From positions 1 through 64,000 of the forward strand of contig CAKTEM010000003.1 in NCBI GenBank assembly GCA_934548045.1: a stretch of DNA of 64,000 nt, given 5' to 3'. The position numbers were made by a program, and so were the translations under genes. Positions 49,369 through 57,771 of this stretch are shown here, one piece after another. Position 1 is the first letter of the stretch, and each line of letters starts with the position of its first letter. The notes below the pieces were generated by a model. It made no database searches. It was not told the DNA's origin and saw only the letters and a program-made list of their open reading frames with translations. This stretch comes from an uncultured Faecalibacterium sp. Lineage in GTDB: Bacteria; Bacillota; Clostridia; Oscillospirales; Ruminococcaceae.

Positions 49369-50883
49369 ATGGCGAAGAACTATGACCAGATGATCCCGGT
49401 GGAGGAGATGCCTCGCACCGTCTACGACCTCGTGACCGGCTCGATGGAGACGCTGTTCCCGGAGTGCGTGGCGTTCCGCGCAGTGGCAGAAGATGGCAAG
49501 ACCGTCCTCGAGTGGACGTATGAGCAGCTGGCAAAAGACATCCGCCGCACCGTTACATATTTAAAAGAGAACATCCCGGATATCAAGGGCAAAAAAGTCG
49601 CCCTGCTGAGCCGGAACAGCTACGAGTACGGTGTGCTGACCTTCGGCACTATGCTGTCGGGTGCCGTCCTCGTGACCCTGAACTATAAGAAGACCTGGCC
49701 GGAGCTGAAATATGAGCTGGAACTGGTCGAGCCTGCCCTCATCTTTGAGGATGGCATCGACTACGGCTATCGGGAGGATTTGGAAGCTGCTTACGGTTCC
49801 ATCCTGCGCCCGATGGACGCTTACAAGGACAGCCAGCCCGGCGAGCTGACCAACTGCATCGACCCGGACGGCCTGCTGATGCTGATGTTCACCTCCGGCA
49901 CCACCGGCCGCAGCAAGGGCGTCATGCTTTCGGAGCGCAACTACGCCACCGCGAACGAGATGTATATCTCCGGCCAGCAGATCATTCCTTATTATAAGAA
50001 AAAGTTTGCTCCGGCCGACCGTCAGGGTAAGCCGCTGAGCCACTTCACGCTGGTGCCGTTCTTCCACCTGTCCGGCTTCATCTGCCTGTGGGTCTACGCG
50101 ATGCAGGGCGGTGCGCTGAACATCTGCGGCGACCCTCGCAACTTCTACCGTGATATCAAGCTGATGCCTAGCGATGCCATGTCCACGCCGCCGGTGCTGG
50201 TCGAGATGGTCTATAACGAAGTCCGCCGCGGCCATCAGGACCGCCTGAACGGTCTGTGGAACCTGAGCTGCAGCTCCGCCGCACTGGATGCCGAGATTTT
50301 GCTGACGCTGGTGCAGAACGGCTTCTATATCAACCAGTGCTATTCCATGACCGAGCTGGCCGGTGACGGCCTGCTGAACGTCGAGCAGGATGCAGCCCAC
50401 ATCGGCGCACTGGGCAAGCCTGGTGCCGAGGCAGAGCATAAGGTCGATGAGACCGGCGAGATCTGTGTCCGCGGCGGCAGTGTCATGCTGGGCTATTACA
50501 AAGACCCGGAGGCCACCGCCGAAGTCATCGACAAGGACGGCTGGCTCCATACCGGCGACCTCGCCCGTGTGGACGATGAGGGTTACTATTATATGGCAGG
50601 CCGTAAGAAGAACCTCATCATTCTGGACAGCGGCGAGAACGTCAGCCCCGAGGAGTTGGAAAACCTGCTGGCCGAGTGCGAGGACATCAAGGAGTGCATC
50701 GTCAAGGAAAAGGGCAAAAAGATCTGCGCTGTCGTCTACTGCGAAGAGGACAAGCAGCAGGCTGTCCGGGATTTCATCACCAATACCAACCGCACCCTGC
50801 CGCTCTATAAGCGGATGACGGCGGTGGAATTCAGCGCGGAACCCCTGCCCCGGAACGCAATGGGCAAACTGCTGCGGAAATAA
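49369..50883 (+). CDS. Acyl-adenylate-forming ligase (AMP-binding enzyme)
   Basis: A 504-residue ANL-superfamily enzyme. The phosphate-binding loop is FTSGTTGRSKGV (from residue 174); then YSMTELAGDG (A5), HTGDLARVDDEGYYYMAGR (A7-A8, about residue 400) and catalytic C-terminal Lys in MGKLLRK. It activates a carboxylic acid, probably a fatty acid, as AMP ester and passes it to CoA or, given the neighbour, to the carrier protein at 51022. ATG follows AAAGGAG. Substrate pocket residues cannot be read with certainty. Confidence 0.9.
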   Translation: MAKNYDQMIPVEEMPRTVYDLVTGSMETLFPECVAFRAVAEDGKTVLEWTYEQLAKDIRRTVTYLKENIPDIKGKKVALLSRNSYEYGVLTFGTMLSGAVLVTLNYKKTWPELKYELELVEPALIFEDGIDYGYREDLEAAYGSILRPMDAYKDSQPGELTNCIDPDGLLMLMFTSGTTGRSKGVMLSERNYATANEMYISGQQIIPYYKKKFAPADRQGKPLSHFTLVPFFHLSGFICLWVYAMQGGALNICGDPRNFYRDIKLMPSDAMSTPPVLVEMVYNEVRRGHQDRLNGLWNLSCSSAALDAEILLTLVQNGFYINQCYSMTELAGDGLLNVEQDAAHIGALGKPGAEAEHKVDETGEICVRGGSVMLGYYKDPEATAEVIDKDGWLHTGDLARVDDEGYYYMAGRKKNLIILDSGENVSPEELENLLAECEDIKECIVKEKGKKICAVVYCEEDKQQAVRDFITNTNRTLPLYKRMTAVEFSAEPLPRNAMGKLLRK

Positions 50884-50905
50884 GTGAAAAAGGCCGAACC
50901 ACCGG

Positions 50906-50934
50906 TTGCATTTCCGGGTGGAAACAGGTATTAT
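50906..50934 (+). promoter_or_regulatory. Internal promoter ahead of the carrier protein gene
   Basis: TTGCAT, 17-bp spacer, TATTAT in the 138-base gap between ligase and ACP; would allow the small carrier to be made in excess. Confidence 0.5.
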
Positions 50935-51021
50935 TAAAGATGGGTAAACCGGCCCGGAACGTGGCATACTGATACCGTGCCGGAACCCGGAAAATTCATC
51001 ATTGAAAGGAAGAATACTCCT

Positions 51022-51264
51022 ATGGAAAGAGCGGAAATCGTATCTCAGATCCTGGCGATCCTCGAAGATGTGGCGGAGATCTCGCCGGACGATGTGAACG
51101 AGAACAGCGTCCTTATGGATGAGCTGGATCTCTCCTCAATGGAAGTCCTGACCGTTGTTGCTGACCTCGAAGAGACCTTCGGCCTGCGCATCCCCGAAAA
51201 GGAACTGCGCAACTTTGTCACCATCAGCGACCTGGCCGACTATCTGGCCGCAAACGTGGGGTGA
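51022..51264 (+). CDS. Acyl carrier protein
   Basis: An 80-residue acidic four-helix carrier. The segment DELDLSSMEVLTVVADLEE matches the helix II start of ACPs, with Ser39 as the probable phosphopantetheine site (LSSM in place of DSL). It is distinct in context from fatty-acid synthesis, lying between a ligase and an HxxxDG transferase. ATG at 51022 follows AAAGGAAG; only 4 bases separate its stop from the next gene. Confidence 0.9.
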   Translation: MERAEIVSQILAILEDVAEISPDDVNENSVLMDELDLSSMEVLTVVADLEETFGLRIPEKELRNFVTISDLADYLAANVG

Positions 51265-51268
51265 CAGC

Positions 51269-52462
51269 ATGGAAGAAGCACAACGCTCGGTCTTTCAGGG
51301 CATCGTATATTATTACCGCGAAAATCAGGTGCTCTGCCGCTATCAGATCACGCTGAATGACACGGTAGATCACACCCTGCTGCAACGGGCGTTGGATGCT
51401 GTCCGCCCACTGGCAGGCTACTATTTCCAGAAAGTCGTCTGGGAAAAACGGGAATGCCATCTCGAGCCGAACGATGCGCCCTGCTTCGTCCGGCAGAGCA
51501 GCACCCAGCCTGTCATCCCCGATGAAACGAACGACTATCAATTCGCCCTGAGCTGTGAGGGAGATACCATCTATCTGGACTGGTTCCACTTCCTCGCGGA
51601 CGGACGGGGCGGTTCTCCCTTCATGACCCTGCTGGTAAAGGAATACTGCAACCTGCGGTACGGGGAGCATTTCGCCTGCGAAAAGCTGGTGGAAGTCTCA
51701 CCCTTCGATGTCGACGAGATTCTGGCGCAGTACCCCGAAAGTCAGGTCGAAAACGACATGCAGAAGTCGGTCGTCGAGATGTTTGAAGGCGAGCCGGATC
51801 GCGCGCGTGTCCGGTTGGACAAGCAGAGCCTCGTGGAGCTGGCCCTGAAAAACAAGGTCAAGCCGTTCAGTGCCTTGACCGCTCTGCTGAGCAAGGCGAC
51901 CCGGGATTACCTCGGAAAAGATACCATCCAGTACAGTTACGCCGCCGACCTGCGCGACGCCATCGGGAAAGAGGGCGCATTGTATAACTGTATCGCGTCT
52001 TTCCAGCGGCCGCTGGTCGTCGCCGATGACAGCAGCTTTGCCGATTATGCCCCGAAAGTCGATGCCGACATCCGGGAGACGCTGAAGCCCGAGAACCGGC
52101 GGTTCCGGATGGCGGAACAGATGGGATGGGTCTACAGAGTCTATCAGCAAAAAGCACCGCTGAAGATCAAAAAGCGCATCTATCAGATGGGCGAGTATAT
52201 CAGCGGCTTCCCGGCGGATTTCTGGGTGAGCTATCTGGGCGACCCCTTCCTTCCGGCAGACGAAAAGCTGGAAGGGTACATAAAGGATTTCCAGACGTGG
52301 GTCCTGCCCGATGGCGCATCCATCGGACTGGAAGCGATGACCCTTCACGGCGTCATCACCCTCTGCATCGAGAATAAGGCAAAAAAGCCCGGCTATGCGG
52401 CGGCTGTCCGCAAGGCCCTCGAAGCGGAAGGGGTCAAGGTTCTGGAAGCGGTTGAACTATAA
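51269..52462 (+). CDS. Condensation-domain-like acyltransferase (HxxxDG)
   Basis: A 397-residue protein with the CoA-dependent acyltransferase/condensation fold. The catalytic motif HFLADG (His107 to Gly112) is intact, and NCIASFQRPLVV resembles the bridging region between the two lobes. No adenylation or thioesterase part is attached. It most likely transfers an acyl group from the neighbouring carrier protein onto an amine or hydroxyl acceptor; product unknown. ATG at 51269 is coupled to the ACP gene. Confidence 0.8.
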   Translation: MEEAQRSVFQGIVYYYRENQVLCRYQITLNDTVDHTLLQRALDAVRPLAGYYFQKVVWEKRECHLEPNDAPCFVRQSSTQPVIPDETNDYQFALSCEGDTIYLDWFHFLADGRGGSPFMTLLVKEYCNLRYGEHFACEKLVEVSPFDVDEILAQYPESQVENDMQKSVVEMFEGEPDRARVRLDKQSLVELALKNKVKPFSALTALLSKATRDYLGKDTIQYSYAADLRDAIGKEGALYNCIASFQRPLVVADDSSFADYAPKVDADIRETLKPENRRFRMAEQMGWVYRVYQQKAPLKIKKRIYQMGEYISGFPADFWVSYLGDPFLPADEKLEGYIKDFQTWVLPDGASIGLEAMTLHGVITLCIENKAKKPGYAAAVRKALEAEGVKVLEAVEL

Positions 52463-52475
52463 CAATCATGGAAAC

Positions 52476-52508
52476 AAAAAGGATTCCGGTGCGCCGGAAT
52501 CCTTTTTT
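52476..52508 (+). terminator. Terminator of the ligase-ACP-transferase operon
   Basis: AAAAAGGATTCCGG TGCG CCGGAATCC followed by TTTTTT; usable on both strands. Confidence 0.88.
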
Positions 52509-52557
52509 GTTTTGTGCAGAATCACCCGATAACGCCATAATATGAAACGTTGATTTG

Positions 52558-52851
52558 TTAATTGGCCTGCTGGCGATGGATCTGCATCAAAACAGCTTCT
52601 TTTTGCTGGTGAGTCAAACAGCTCCATCCTTTTTGAAGCTCAGAATCGATCCATTCAACACGGCCTAAAATGTAATCCGTGCTTACCTGATAAAAATCTG
52701 CCAGAGTCATCAGATGATGAACAGGAATTTCTTGGATGCCAGCTTCATACTTGGCATACTGCTGTTGAGTTGTGTTTAGAAGATGCCCGATTTCCTTTTG
52801 TGTAAGGTCAGCATCTTCACGCAGGTCGCGTAATCTTGAGTAACAATACAT
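52558..52851 (-). CDS. XRE-family transcriptional regulator (module B)
   Basis: A 97-residue HTH protein, closely similar to the one at 23833 (same MYCYxRLRDLREDADLTQK start and LLNTTQQQYAKYE recognition region). The C-terminal 30 residues differ (GWSCLTHQQKEAVLMQIHRQ). ATG follows AGGAGGAG. It is divergent from two lipoprotein genes and probably binds the repeat in their common promoter region. Confidence 0.87.
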   Translation of the reverse strand: MYCYSRLRDLREDADLTQKEIGHLLNTTQQQYAKYEAGIQEIPVHHLMTLADFYQVSTDYILGRVEWIDSELQKGWSCLTHQQKEAVLMQIHRQQAN

Positions 52852-52900
52852 CGGTTAGCTCCTCCTGCAAGGAACTATACGGCACATCGAATCAGGTGTA

Positions 52901-52929
52901 TTGACTTTACATCTTATCGGGTGTATCAT
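52901..52929 (+). promoter_or_regulatory. Lipoprotein promoter, module B
   Basis: TTGACT, 17-bp spacer, TATCAT, same elements and spacing as at 23755-23783. The surrounding 60 bases align with module A, including GGAACTATAC and GTGTATTGACTTTACA. The spacer holds CATCTTATCGG, the variant half-site. Confidence 0.65.
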
Positions 52930-53006
52930 TGACAAAAAGCTGCCTGCTGATTCCGTTCTGAGGAGGGTGGCAAAAAGAAAAGTGTTTCAGACCAAGGAGG
53001 AAAGTT

Positions 53007-53915
53007 ATGAAAAAACAATGGATGCGGATAGTGCTTGTGATGCTGTTGTTCGTTTTACTGGCGGCCTGCGGAAAGATAGATGAAAGTACAATCAAGTCGG
53101 ACTTTATCGGACAGGATGATTATATTGAAACCTATGATATGACGGTGGATGAATTTCAAATTACCGGACGAAAGACCACGGGAAAATCGGATATCGTAAC
53201 CGTTTATGTTGAATCGGAAAATGAGTACTTCCGGTTGATTCGAGATTGCGTGATGGACTATGAAAAATACAATGATGGCTGGAAACTGGATTCGGTCGTA
53301 ACAGAGAATATGGATTATCTTGCGGGTAATGAAAAGGTACCACAAGCGGATGCAGATGCAACAGTCGGTCTGCTCTACCCGGATGGAGAAATATCCTTTA
53401 TAAAGAGAGAAGATTCAAATAATCATGTTAAATTCTATTATAACTGGAAGAATGAAGTTTATTACAGTGTAAAGGAACGTACCTTATGTGCTGAGTGTAC
53501 ATTTACGCCGAGTATGCAGTGGGAAGGAGATGTTACAGAGGGCGAAACAAAATCTTCTGTTGACCTTATTGGCGAATGGAGCTATCAGGATAGTGAGCGT
53601 TCGTATTGGGTCAAAATTGTTGACTTTGATTTAACGACTCGCAATGTTCGGTATGAGTACGAATTTCATGATAAGAATAATATCGGAGATGGCTACACGC
53701 ATTTTATTTATGATGCAAAAAGTGCTGGCGAAGTAGTTGGAAAATATTACTCCTATGGATTTGAAAACTGGAACGAGGGAACATTTAGCTGGCACATGGA
53801 TACAGATGAAAGCGGATTAAAGCAACTTGATTTCTTTGTGGGAGAAGAAGCAGAAGCAAAAAATGGAATGGGTGCTGGGGTCAGTTTTAATGGCTACTGG
53901 TTAAAACGGCAGTAA
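53007..53915 (+). CDS. Lipoprotein of unknown function (module B, first)
   Basis: A 302-residue secreted lipoprotein with lipobox LAAC (Cys21). The mature part is acidic, rich in aromatic residues and beta strands (ENEYFRLIRDCVMDYEKYND), and shows ligand-binding-like internal layout, but no family is recognised. It shares general architecture with the gene that follows. AT-rich with codon use unlike the housekeeping genes. ATG follows AAGGAGG. Confidence 0.7.
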   Translation: MKKQWMRIVLVMLLFVLLAACGKIDESTIKSDFIGQDDYIETYDMTVDEFQITGRKTTGKSDIVTVYVESENEYFRLIRDCVMDYEKYNDGWKLDSVVTENMDYLAGNEKVPQADADATVGLLYPDGEISFIKREDSNNHVKFYYNWKNEVYYSVKERTLCAECTFTPSMQWEGDVTEGETKSSVDLIGEWSYQDSERSYWVKIVDFDLTTRNVRYEYEFHDKNNIGDGYTHFIYDAKSAGEVVGKYYSYGFENWNEGTFSWHMDTDESGLKQLDFFVGEEAEAKNGMGAGVSFNGYWLKRQ

Positions 53916-53925
53916 GGAGAAGAAC

Positions 53926-54825
53926 ATGAAAACGAGATGGATTGGAGTGGCCGCTGTACTCACGCTGGTTCTATTATTGGCATCCTGCGGAACCATAAAG
54001 AGTCCGGATGAATCGGTGCTTTTGAAACAGCTTCCACAAAAAGTTTTGAAGTTTGAGATTGATGGAGAACAGTACACATCGACAGCCGCACAACTTACGA
54101 TTGAAAAACAGCAGACTGAGAAAAACTCGGACACAGCTTATTGTAAAGTGGTCTGCGAGAATGATGTGATTGACCGTACATTGTATCTGATTCTATACAG
54201 CGAGTACGATAATAAGCAATGGAATATTACAGATGTGCAAGAATACCAAAGCGCGGAAATACGAATCAAGGTACCGCCAATTACGCTGGATGAAGGAAAG
54301 ACTCAAGTGGAAAATGAGGGCTATACAGACATTACCAGCGTTAGGGATTGCAGTGATTTGAAAAATAACGAATACTGTTATCAATACAGCGTATATGAAG
54401 ACCATGAAAACCTTACTGTTGAAGGAAATGTCTGGATTGAGGGAAGTGTTCTGGATTATGGTCTTGGAAACTACGGGTGGCAGTATGATTCGTGGAACGA
54501 CATAAGCCAGAATTGGAAGCTGACGGGAACGTGGTACAATGCGGCAAATGAAGATACGATTTCAATTGCGGAAGATGACACTTACCTTACAATGACGTAT
54601 AGTTTTGACCTTGTAGACGGAAGCCGTGAATCGACAGTTGGTCAAAAGGAAAAACAAAAGATAGCTGACTACAATGAAAAACTTCACGAGAAAGATCAGT
54701 ATACAATTGGAATAACAACGAGTAAGGGCAGAGGAGCAACCTATGAGGTGAAAATGTGGCTGTACCCTGATGCGGCAAAAGGAGGAAGAGGCGGAAAGTT
54801 TTATACATTGAAGAGGGCTTCTTAA
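53926..54825 (+). CDS. Lipoprotein of unknown function (module B, second)
   Basis: A 299-residue lipoprotein, lipobox LASC (Cys21). Starts 10 bases after the previous gene with GTAAGGAG. The mature domain is acidic and beta-rich; the W-x(2)-TGTWYN and LYPDAAKGGRGGKF segments echo the WLKRQ-type ending of its neighbour, so the two may be distant paralogues. Function unknown; probably secreted partner or sensor controlled by the XRE protein. Confidence 0.7.
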   Translation: MKTRWIGVAAVLTLVLLLASCGTIKSPDESVLLKQLPQKVLKFEIDGEQYTSTAAQLTIEKQQTEKNSDTAYCKVVCENDVIDRTLYLILYSEYDNKQWNITDVQEYQSAEIRIKVPPITLDEGKTQVENEGYTDITSVRDCSDLKNNEYCYQYSVYEDHENLTVEGNVWIEGSVLDYGLGNYGWQYDSWNDISQNWKLTGTWYNAANEDTISIAEDDTYLTMTYSFDLVDGSRESTVGQKEKQKIADYNEKLHEKDQYTIGITTSKGRGATYEVKMWLYPDAAKGGRGGKFYTLKRAS

Positions 54826-54832
54826 CGGAGAA

Positions 54833-54871
54833 GGGGCTGTTGCACTGGTTTTACCCTTGTGCAACAGCCCC
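54833..54871. terminator. Terminator after the lipoprotein pair
   Basis: Perfect 13-bp stem GGGGCTGTTGCAC / GTGCAACAGCCCC; serves converging birA as well. Confidence 0.85.
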
Positions 54872-54886
54872 CTTTGGTGTTTTACG

Positions 54887-55849
54887 CTATTCTGTTTTGG
54901 TCGGCCGGATGCTCACTTCGCCATGGCGGAGGGCTTCTATCCGGCCATTTTCGCGCCGGATGACCAGACGACCTTCGTCGTCGATGGAAAGGGCGAGGGC
55001 GGCATAAGTTTCGCTCCCGGTGCAGACGGTCACCCAGTGGCCGGGAACAAAACAGCGCGACCGGTACTCGTCCAGACAGTCGAACGCTGGGCAAAGGGCC
55101 AGCAGCTCTCTTGCAATGGCACCGGCCAGTCCGACCCGGCTGACCGGAGAGGGGCCGCCCGGAAAAAGACTGCCTGCGATGCGGCGCAGCTCCTCGGGAA
55201 AATCCTCGGGCGCGGCGGTCAGGTTCAGGCCGATGCCGACCACCAGCCATTCCAGCCGTCCGCTCTCGAGGTCGGCACCGGCCTCGGTCAGGATGCCGCA
55301 GACCTTTTTCCCGTGGTAATACAGGTCGTTGACCCACTTGATGGACAGTTCCAGCCCACAGAGTTTTTTCACCGCCCGGCAGACAGCGACGGCGGCACTG
55401 ACCGTCACGGCCTGCGCATCGGATGCGGAGATGTCCGCCCGGAGGATGAGGGAGAGGTAAACGCCTTTCCCGGCAGGGCTTTCAAACTTGCGGCCCATCC
55501 GCCCTCGGCCTGCGGCCTGCTGTCCGGTCAGAACCAGCGTGCCGTGCGGCGCGCCGGAAAGGGCAAGCTGCTTTGCGGTCTGGTTGGAACTTTCGAGCGT
55601 TTCGTAGAGGTGGACAGGGGACGGATAGTCGCCCAGAGCCTCGGCGCAGAACGGGTCGCCGCCCAGCAGCCGGTATCCCCGGCGGCTGACGGCTTCTAAG
55701 GTGTAGCCCTGCGCCGTCAGAACGGCGGCGGCTTTGTGGACGGCGGCACGGCTGACGCCCAGCTGTTCGGCCAACTGCTGGCCGGAGATGTAGCGGCCCT
55801 CTGCCTCCGAAAGTGCCTGTAACAGTGCCTGTTTTGTGGAAAGACCCAT
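54887..55849 (-). CDS. birA: Biotin operon repressor / biotin-protein ligase
   Basis: A 320-residue bifunctional protein. N-terminal winged helix (residues about 5-70: ISGQQLAEQLGVSRAAVHKA) is followed by the ligase domain with GRGRMGRKFESPAGKG (biotinyl-AMP loop, about 116-131) and IKWVNDLYYHGKKVCGIL. It attaches biotin to carboxylase carrier proteins and probably represses biotin uptake genes, none of which are in the window. KWVND replaces the common KWPND. ATG follows AAAGGAG. Confidence 0.93.
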   Translation of the reverse strand: MGLSTKQALLQALSEAEGRYISGQQLAEQLGVSRAAVHKAAAVLTAQGYTLEAVSRRGYRLLGGDPFCAEALGDYPSPVHLYETLESSNQTAKQLALSGAPHGTLVLTGQQAAGRGRMGRKFESPAGKGVYLSLILRADISASDAQAVTVSAAVAVCRAVKKLCGLELSIKWVNDLYYHGKKVCGILTEAGADLESGRLEWLVVGIGLNLTAAPEDFPEELRRIAGSLFPGGPSPVSRVGLAGAIARELLALCPAFDCLDEYRSRCFVPGHWVTVCTGSETYAALALSIDDEGRLVIRRENGRIEALRHGEVSIRPTKTE

Positions 55850-55898
55850 CGCGCTTTGACTCCTTTTGTGGTAAGATAAGCATATTGTATCATAAATT

Positions 55899-55913
55899 CC
55901 AGAAATTTTCTGG
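55899..55913. promoter_or_regulatory. Palindrome between birA and the sigma operon
   Basis: CCAGAAATTTTCTGG is a 7+7 perfect inverted repeat around one base, located near the -35 region of a birA promoter (minus-strand TACAAT at about 55882-55887). Confidence 0.4.
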
Positions 55914-56007
55914 ATTCTTGCAGGAAAAGGCTTTCACACTTCGTTTTAGAGTACAGAAGGGCAGTGAAAGCGGCCCGGGATAAACGGAAAGGAGGCTGTG
56001 CGGTGCA

Positions 56008-56568
56008 TTGACGACGTTGGAATTCAATACATTGGTGCAGAAGTATCAGGCACTGGTCTATACGGTCTGTCACCAGCTGGTGCCGGATGAAGGCGATGCA
56101 CAGGACCTGACGCAGGAGACATTCCTTGCGGCGTGGCGCAGCATCGACCGTTGTCCGCCCGGATTTGAAAAGCAGTGGCTGGCGCGCATCGCGTCCAACA
56201 AGGCAAAGGACTATCTGCGGAGCGCGTGGGTGCGCCGGGTGAACACACCCGGAGATGAGATCCTCGCACTAGAAGGCGCGCCGCCGGAGTTCGACCCGGA
56301 ACAGAAGGTTCTGGACGAGATGAGCGGCGCGGAGCTGACGCGGATGGTGCTGGAACTGCGAGAGCCGTACAAAACGCCCTGCCGCCTGATGCTGCTGGAA
56401 CAGCACACGGCCGCCGAAGCCGCAAAGCTCTGCGGACGGCCGCAGAAAACGGTGGAAGCGCAAATTTACCGGGCAAAAAAGATGCTGGCGGAACAGATCC
56501 GCGGCACGCAGAAAACAGAAAGGGGGAGCAGAGATGGAACTGTTTCGAGAAGACGGGTGCTTCACTGA
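56008..56568 (+). CDS. ECF-type RNA polymerase sigma factor
   Basis: A 186-residue sigma-70 family protein. Region 2 (about 10-75) has DAQDLTQETFLAAWRSID; region 4 (about 118-170) has AAEAAKLCGRPQKTVEAQIYRAKK. Start is taken as TTG at 56008, 12 bases after AAAGGAGG, because no ATG or in-frame GTG fits; this is uncertain. The last 35 bases overlap the next gene. It should direct a small stress or envelope regulon, probably including this operon. Confidence 0.88.
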   Translation: MTTLEFNTLVQKYQALVYTVCHQLVPDEGDAQDLTQETFLAAWRSIDRCPPGFEKQWLARIASNKAKDYLRSAWVRRVNTPGDEILALEGAPPEFDPEQKVLDEMSGAELTRMVLELREPYKTPCRLMLLEQHTAAEAAKLCGRPQKTVEAQIYRAKKMLAEQIRGTQKTERGSRDGTVSRRRVLH

Positions 56569-57049
56569 CGAGGGTTTGCAGGCCATTGTGGGCGGCCAGC
56601 TGGATGAGCTGGGCCGGCTGGAAGCGGCGGAACATCTGTCCTATTGTGATAAGTGCATGGACCGTTATACTGCACTTCTGACAGCGGATGTACTGGAAAC
56701 GCCGCCGAAGAAGGTGAAGAACACCGTTATGACGACGATCTGGGTGCGGCTGATGCAGAATACTTATGGCCGGATGGCGGTGGCAGGCGTCGCGGCTGTA
56801 CTGGCCTTGACGATGTGGCGGTCGGGCGCGTTGGAAAATATCGTTGGACGACAGAACGACATCAGCAAAGCTTTGCTTTCCACACAGAATCAGCAGACGG
56901 TGGAAAACTACGAGCCGAAGGAGCTGGGCAAGCCCATCGAGATAAAACCTCGGGAGAGCTTTTCCGATCAGGTGGACCGTGCGCTGAAAAAACTGCTCCC
57001 CGGCCAGAACACCAACGATACAACGGGCGGCGCAACGCCTGAGAACTAA
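56534..57049 (+). CDS. Probable membrane-bound anti-sigma factor
   Basis: A 171-residue protein. The zinc anti-sigma signature HLSYCDKC (His34, Cys38, Cys41) lies in the cytoplasmic N-terminal part; one membrane helix follows at about 77-95, then an extracytoplasmic tail with FSDQVDRALKKLLPG. Overlap with the sigma gene implies coupled synthesis. ATG follows AGGGGGAG. Confidence 0.82.
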   Translation: MELFREDGCFTDEGLQAIVGGQLDELGRLEAAEHLSYCDKCMDRYTALLTADVLETPPKKVKNTVMTTIWVRLMQNTYGRMAVAGVAAVLALTMWRSGALENIVGRQNDISKALLSTQNQQTVENYEPKELGKPIEIKPRESFSDQVDRALKKLLPGQNTNDTTGGATPEN

Positions 57050-57066
57050 GAGAAGGAGAACTTTTT

Positions 57067-57771
57067 ATGCAGAAAAATGGAATTTTGACCTTCCTGTTCG
57101 CCTTTATCCCGGGCGCAGGGCAGATGTATCAGGGATACATGAAGCGTGGACTGTCCCTCATCCTGATGTGCTGTGCGATTGCGGTCGTGGCGTCACTGTT
57201 TTCGCCGGTGATGTTCCTGATTCTGGTCATCTGGATGTACAGCTTTTTTGACACCTTTAACCTCCGGGCGCAGATCGCGACCAGCACAGCCCCGGAGGAC
57301 GATTACCTTGTCCACTTTGACCCCAAGGATAAGCGGCTGGCTCAGATGATGCTGGACAGCCACAAGCTGGTGGGCTGGGCACTCATCGCGTTCGGTGGTC
57401 TCATCGCCTATGAAAATATCCTGATGAATGCTCTCAATGACCTGATGTGGCGTTGGGGCAAGGATAACCCCTTCTTCCGTGCGTTTTATCTGGTGATGGA
57501 CCGGCTGCCGACGGTCGCGGTCTGCGTGGCCCTCATCATCTGCGGTATCTGGCTAGTGAAAGGCCCAAAGACCGGAAAGAAGCCGGAGGACAACCGCACG
57601 GACGACCCGGATTTTCAGGAGTACCACGCTTCCGCTGCCGAAAAGCCGGTGGAGTTCAAGATGCCGGAATTCCCGAAGCTGAGTTTCCCGGAACGCCACC
57701 CCGAGAAGAAGGCAGACGAAGAGCCGTCGGCCGATGAAAGCGAGGAAGACGATGGAAATGACGATGAATAA
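57067..57771 (+). CDS. Membrane protein of the sigma operon, acidic tail
   Basis: A 234-residue protein with about four helices. It starts ILTFLFAFIPGAGQMYQGYM, similar to the TM2-type/DUF6677 class opening with Pro-Gly-Gly turn, and ends with a 60-residue highly acidic Glu/Asp tail. Likely part of the envelope response set controlled by the upstream sigma/anti-sigma pair; biochemical role unknown. RBS AGAAGGAG. Confidence 0.72.
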   Translation: MQKNGILTFLFAFIPGAGQMYQGYMKRGLSLILMCCAIAVVASLFSPVMFLILVIWMYSFFDTFNLRAQIATSTAPEDDYLVHFDPKDKRLAQMMLDSHKLVGWALIAFGGLIAYENILMNALNDLMWRWGKDNPFFRAFYLVMDRLPTVAVCVALIICGIWLVKGPKTGKKPEDNRTDDPDFQEYHASAAEKPVEFKMPEFPKLSFPERHPEKKADEEPSADESEEDDGNDDE

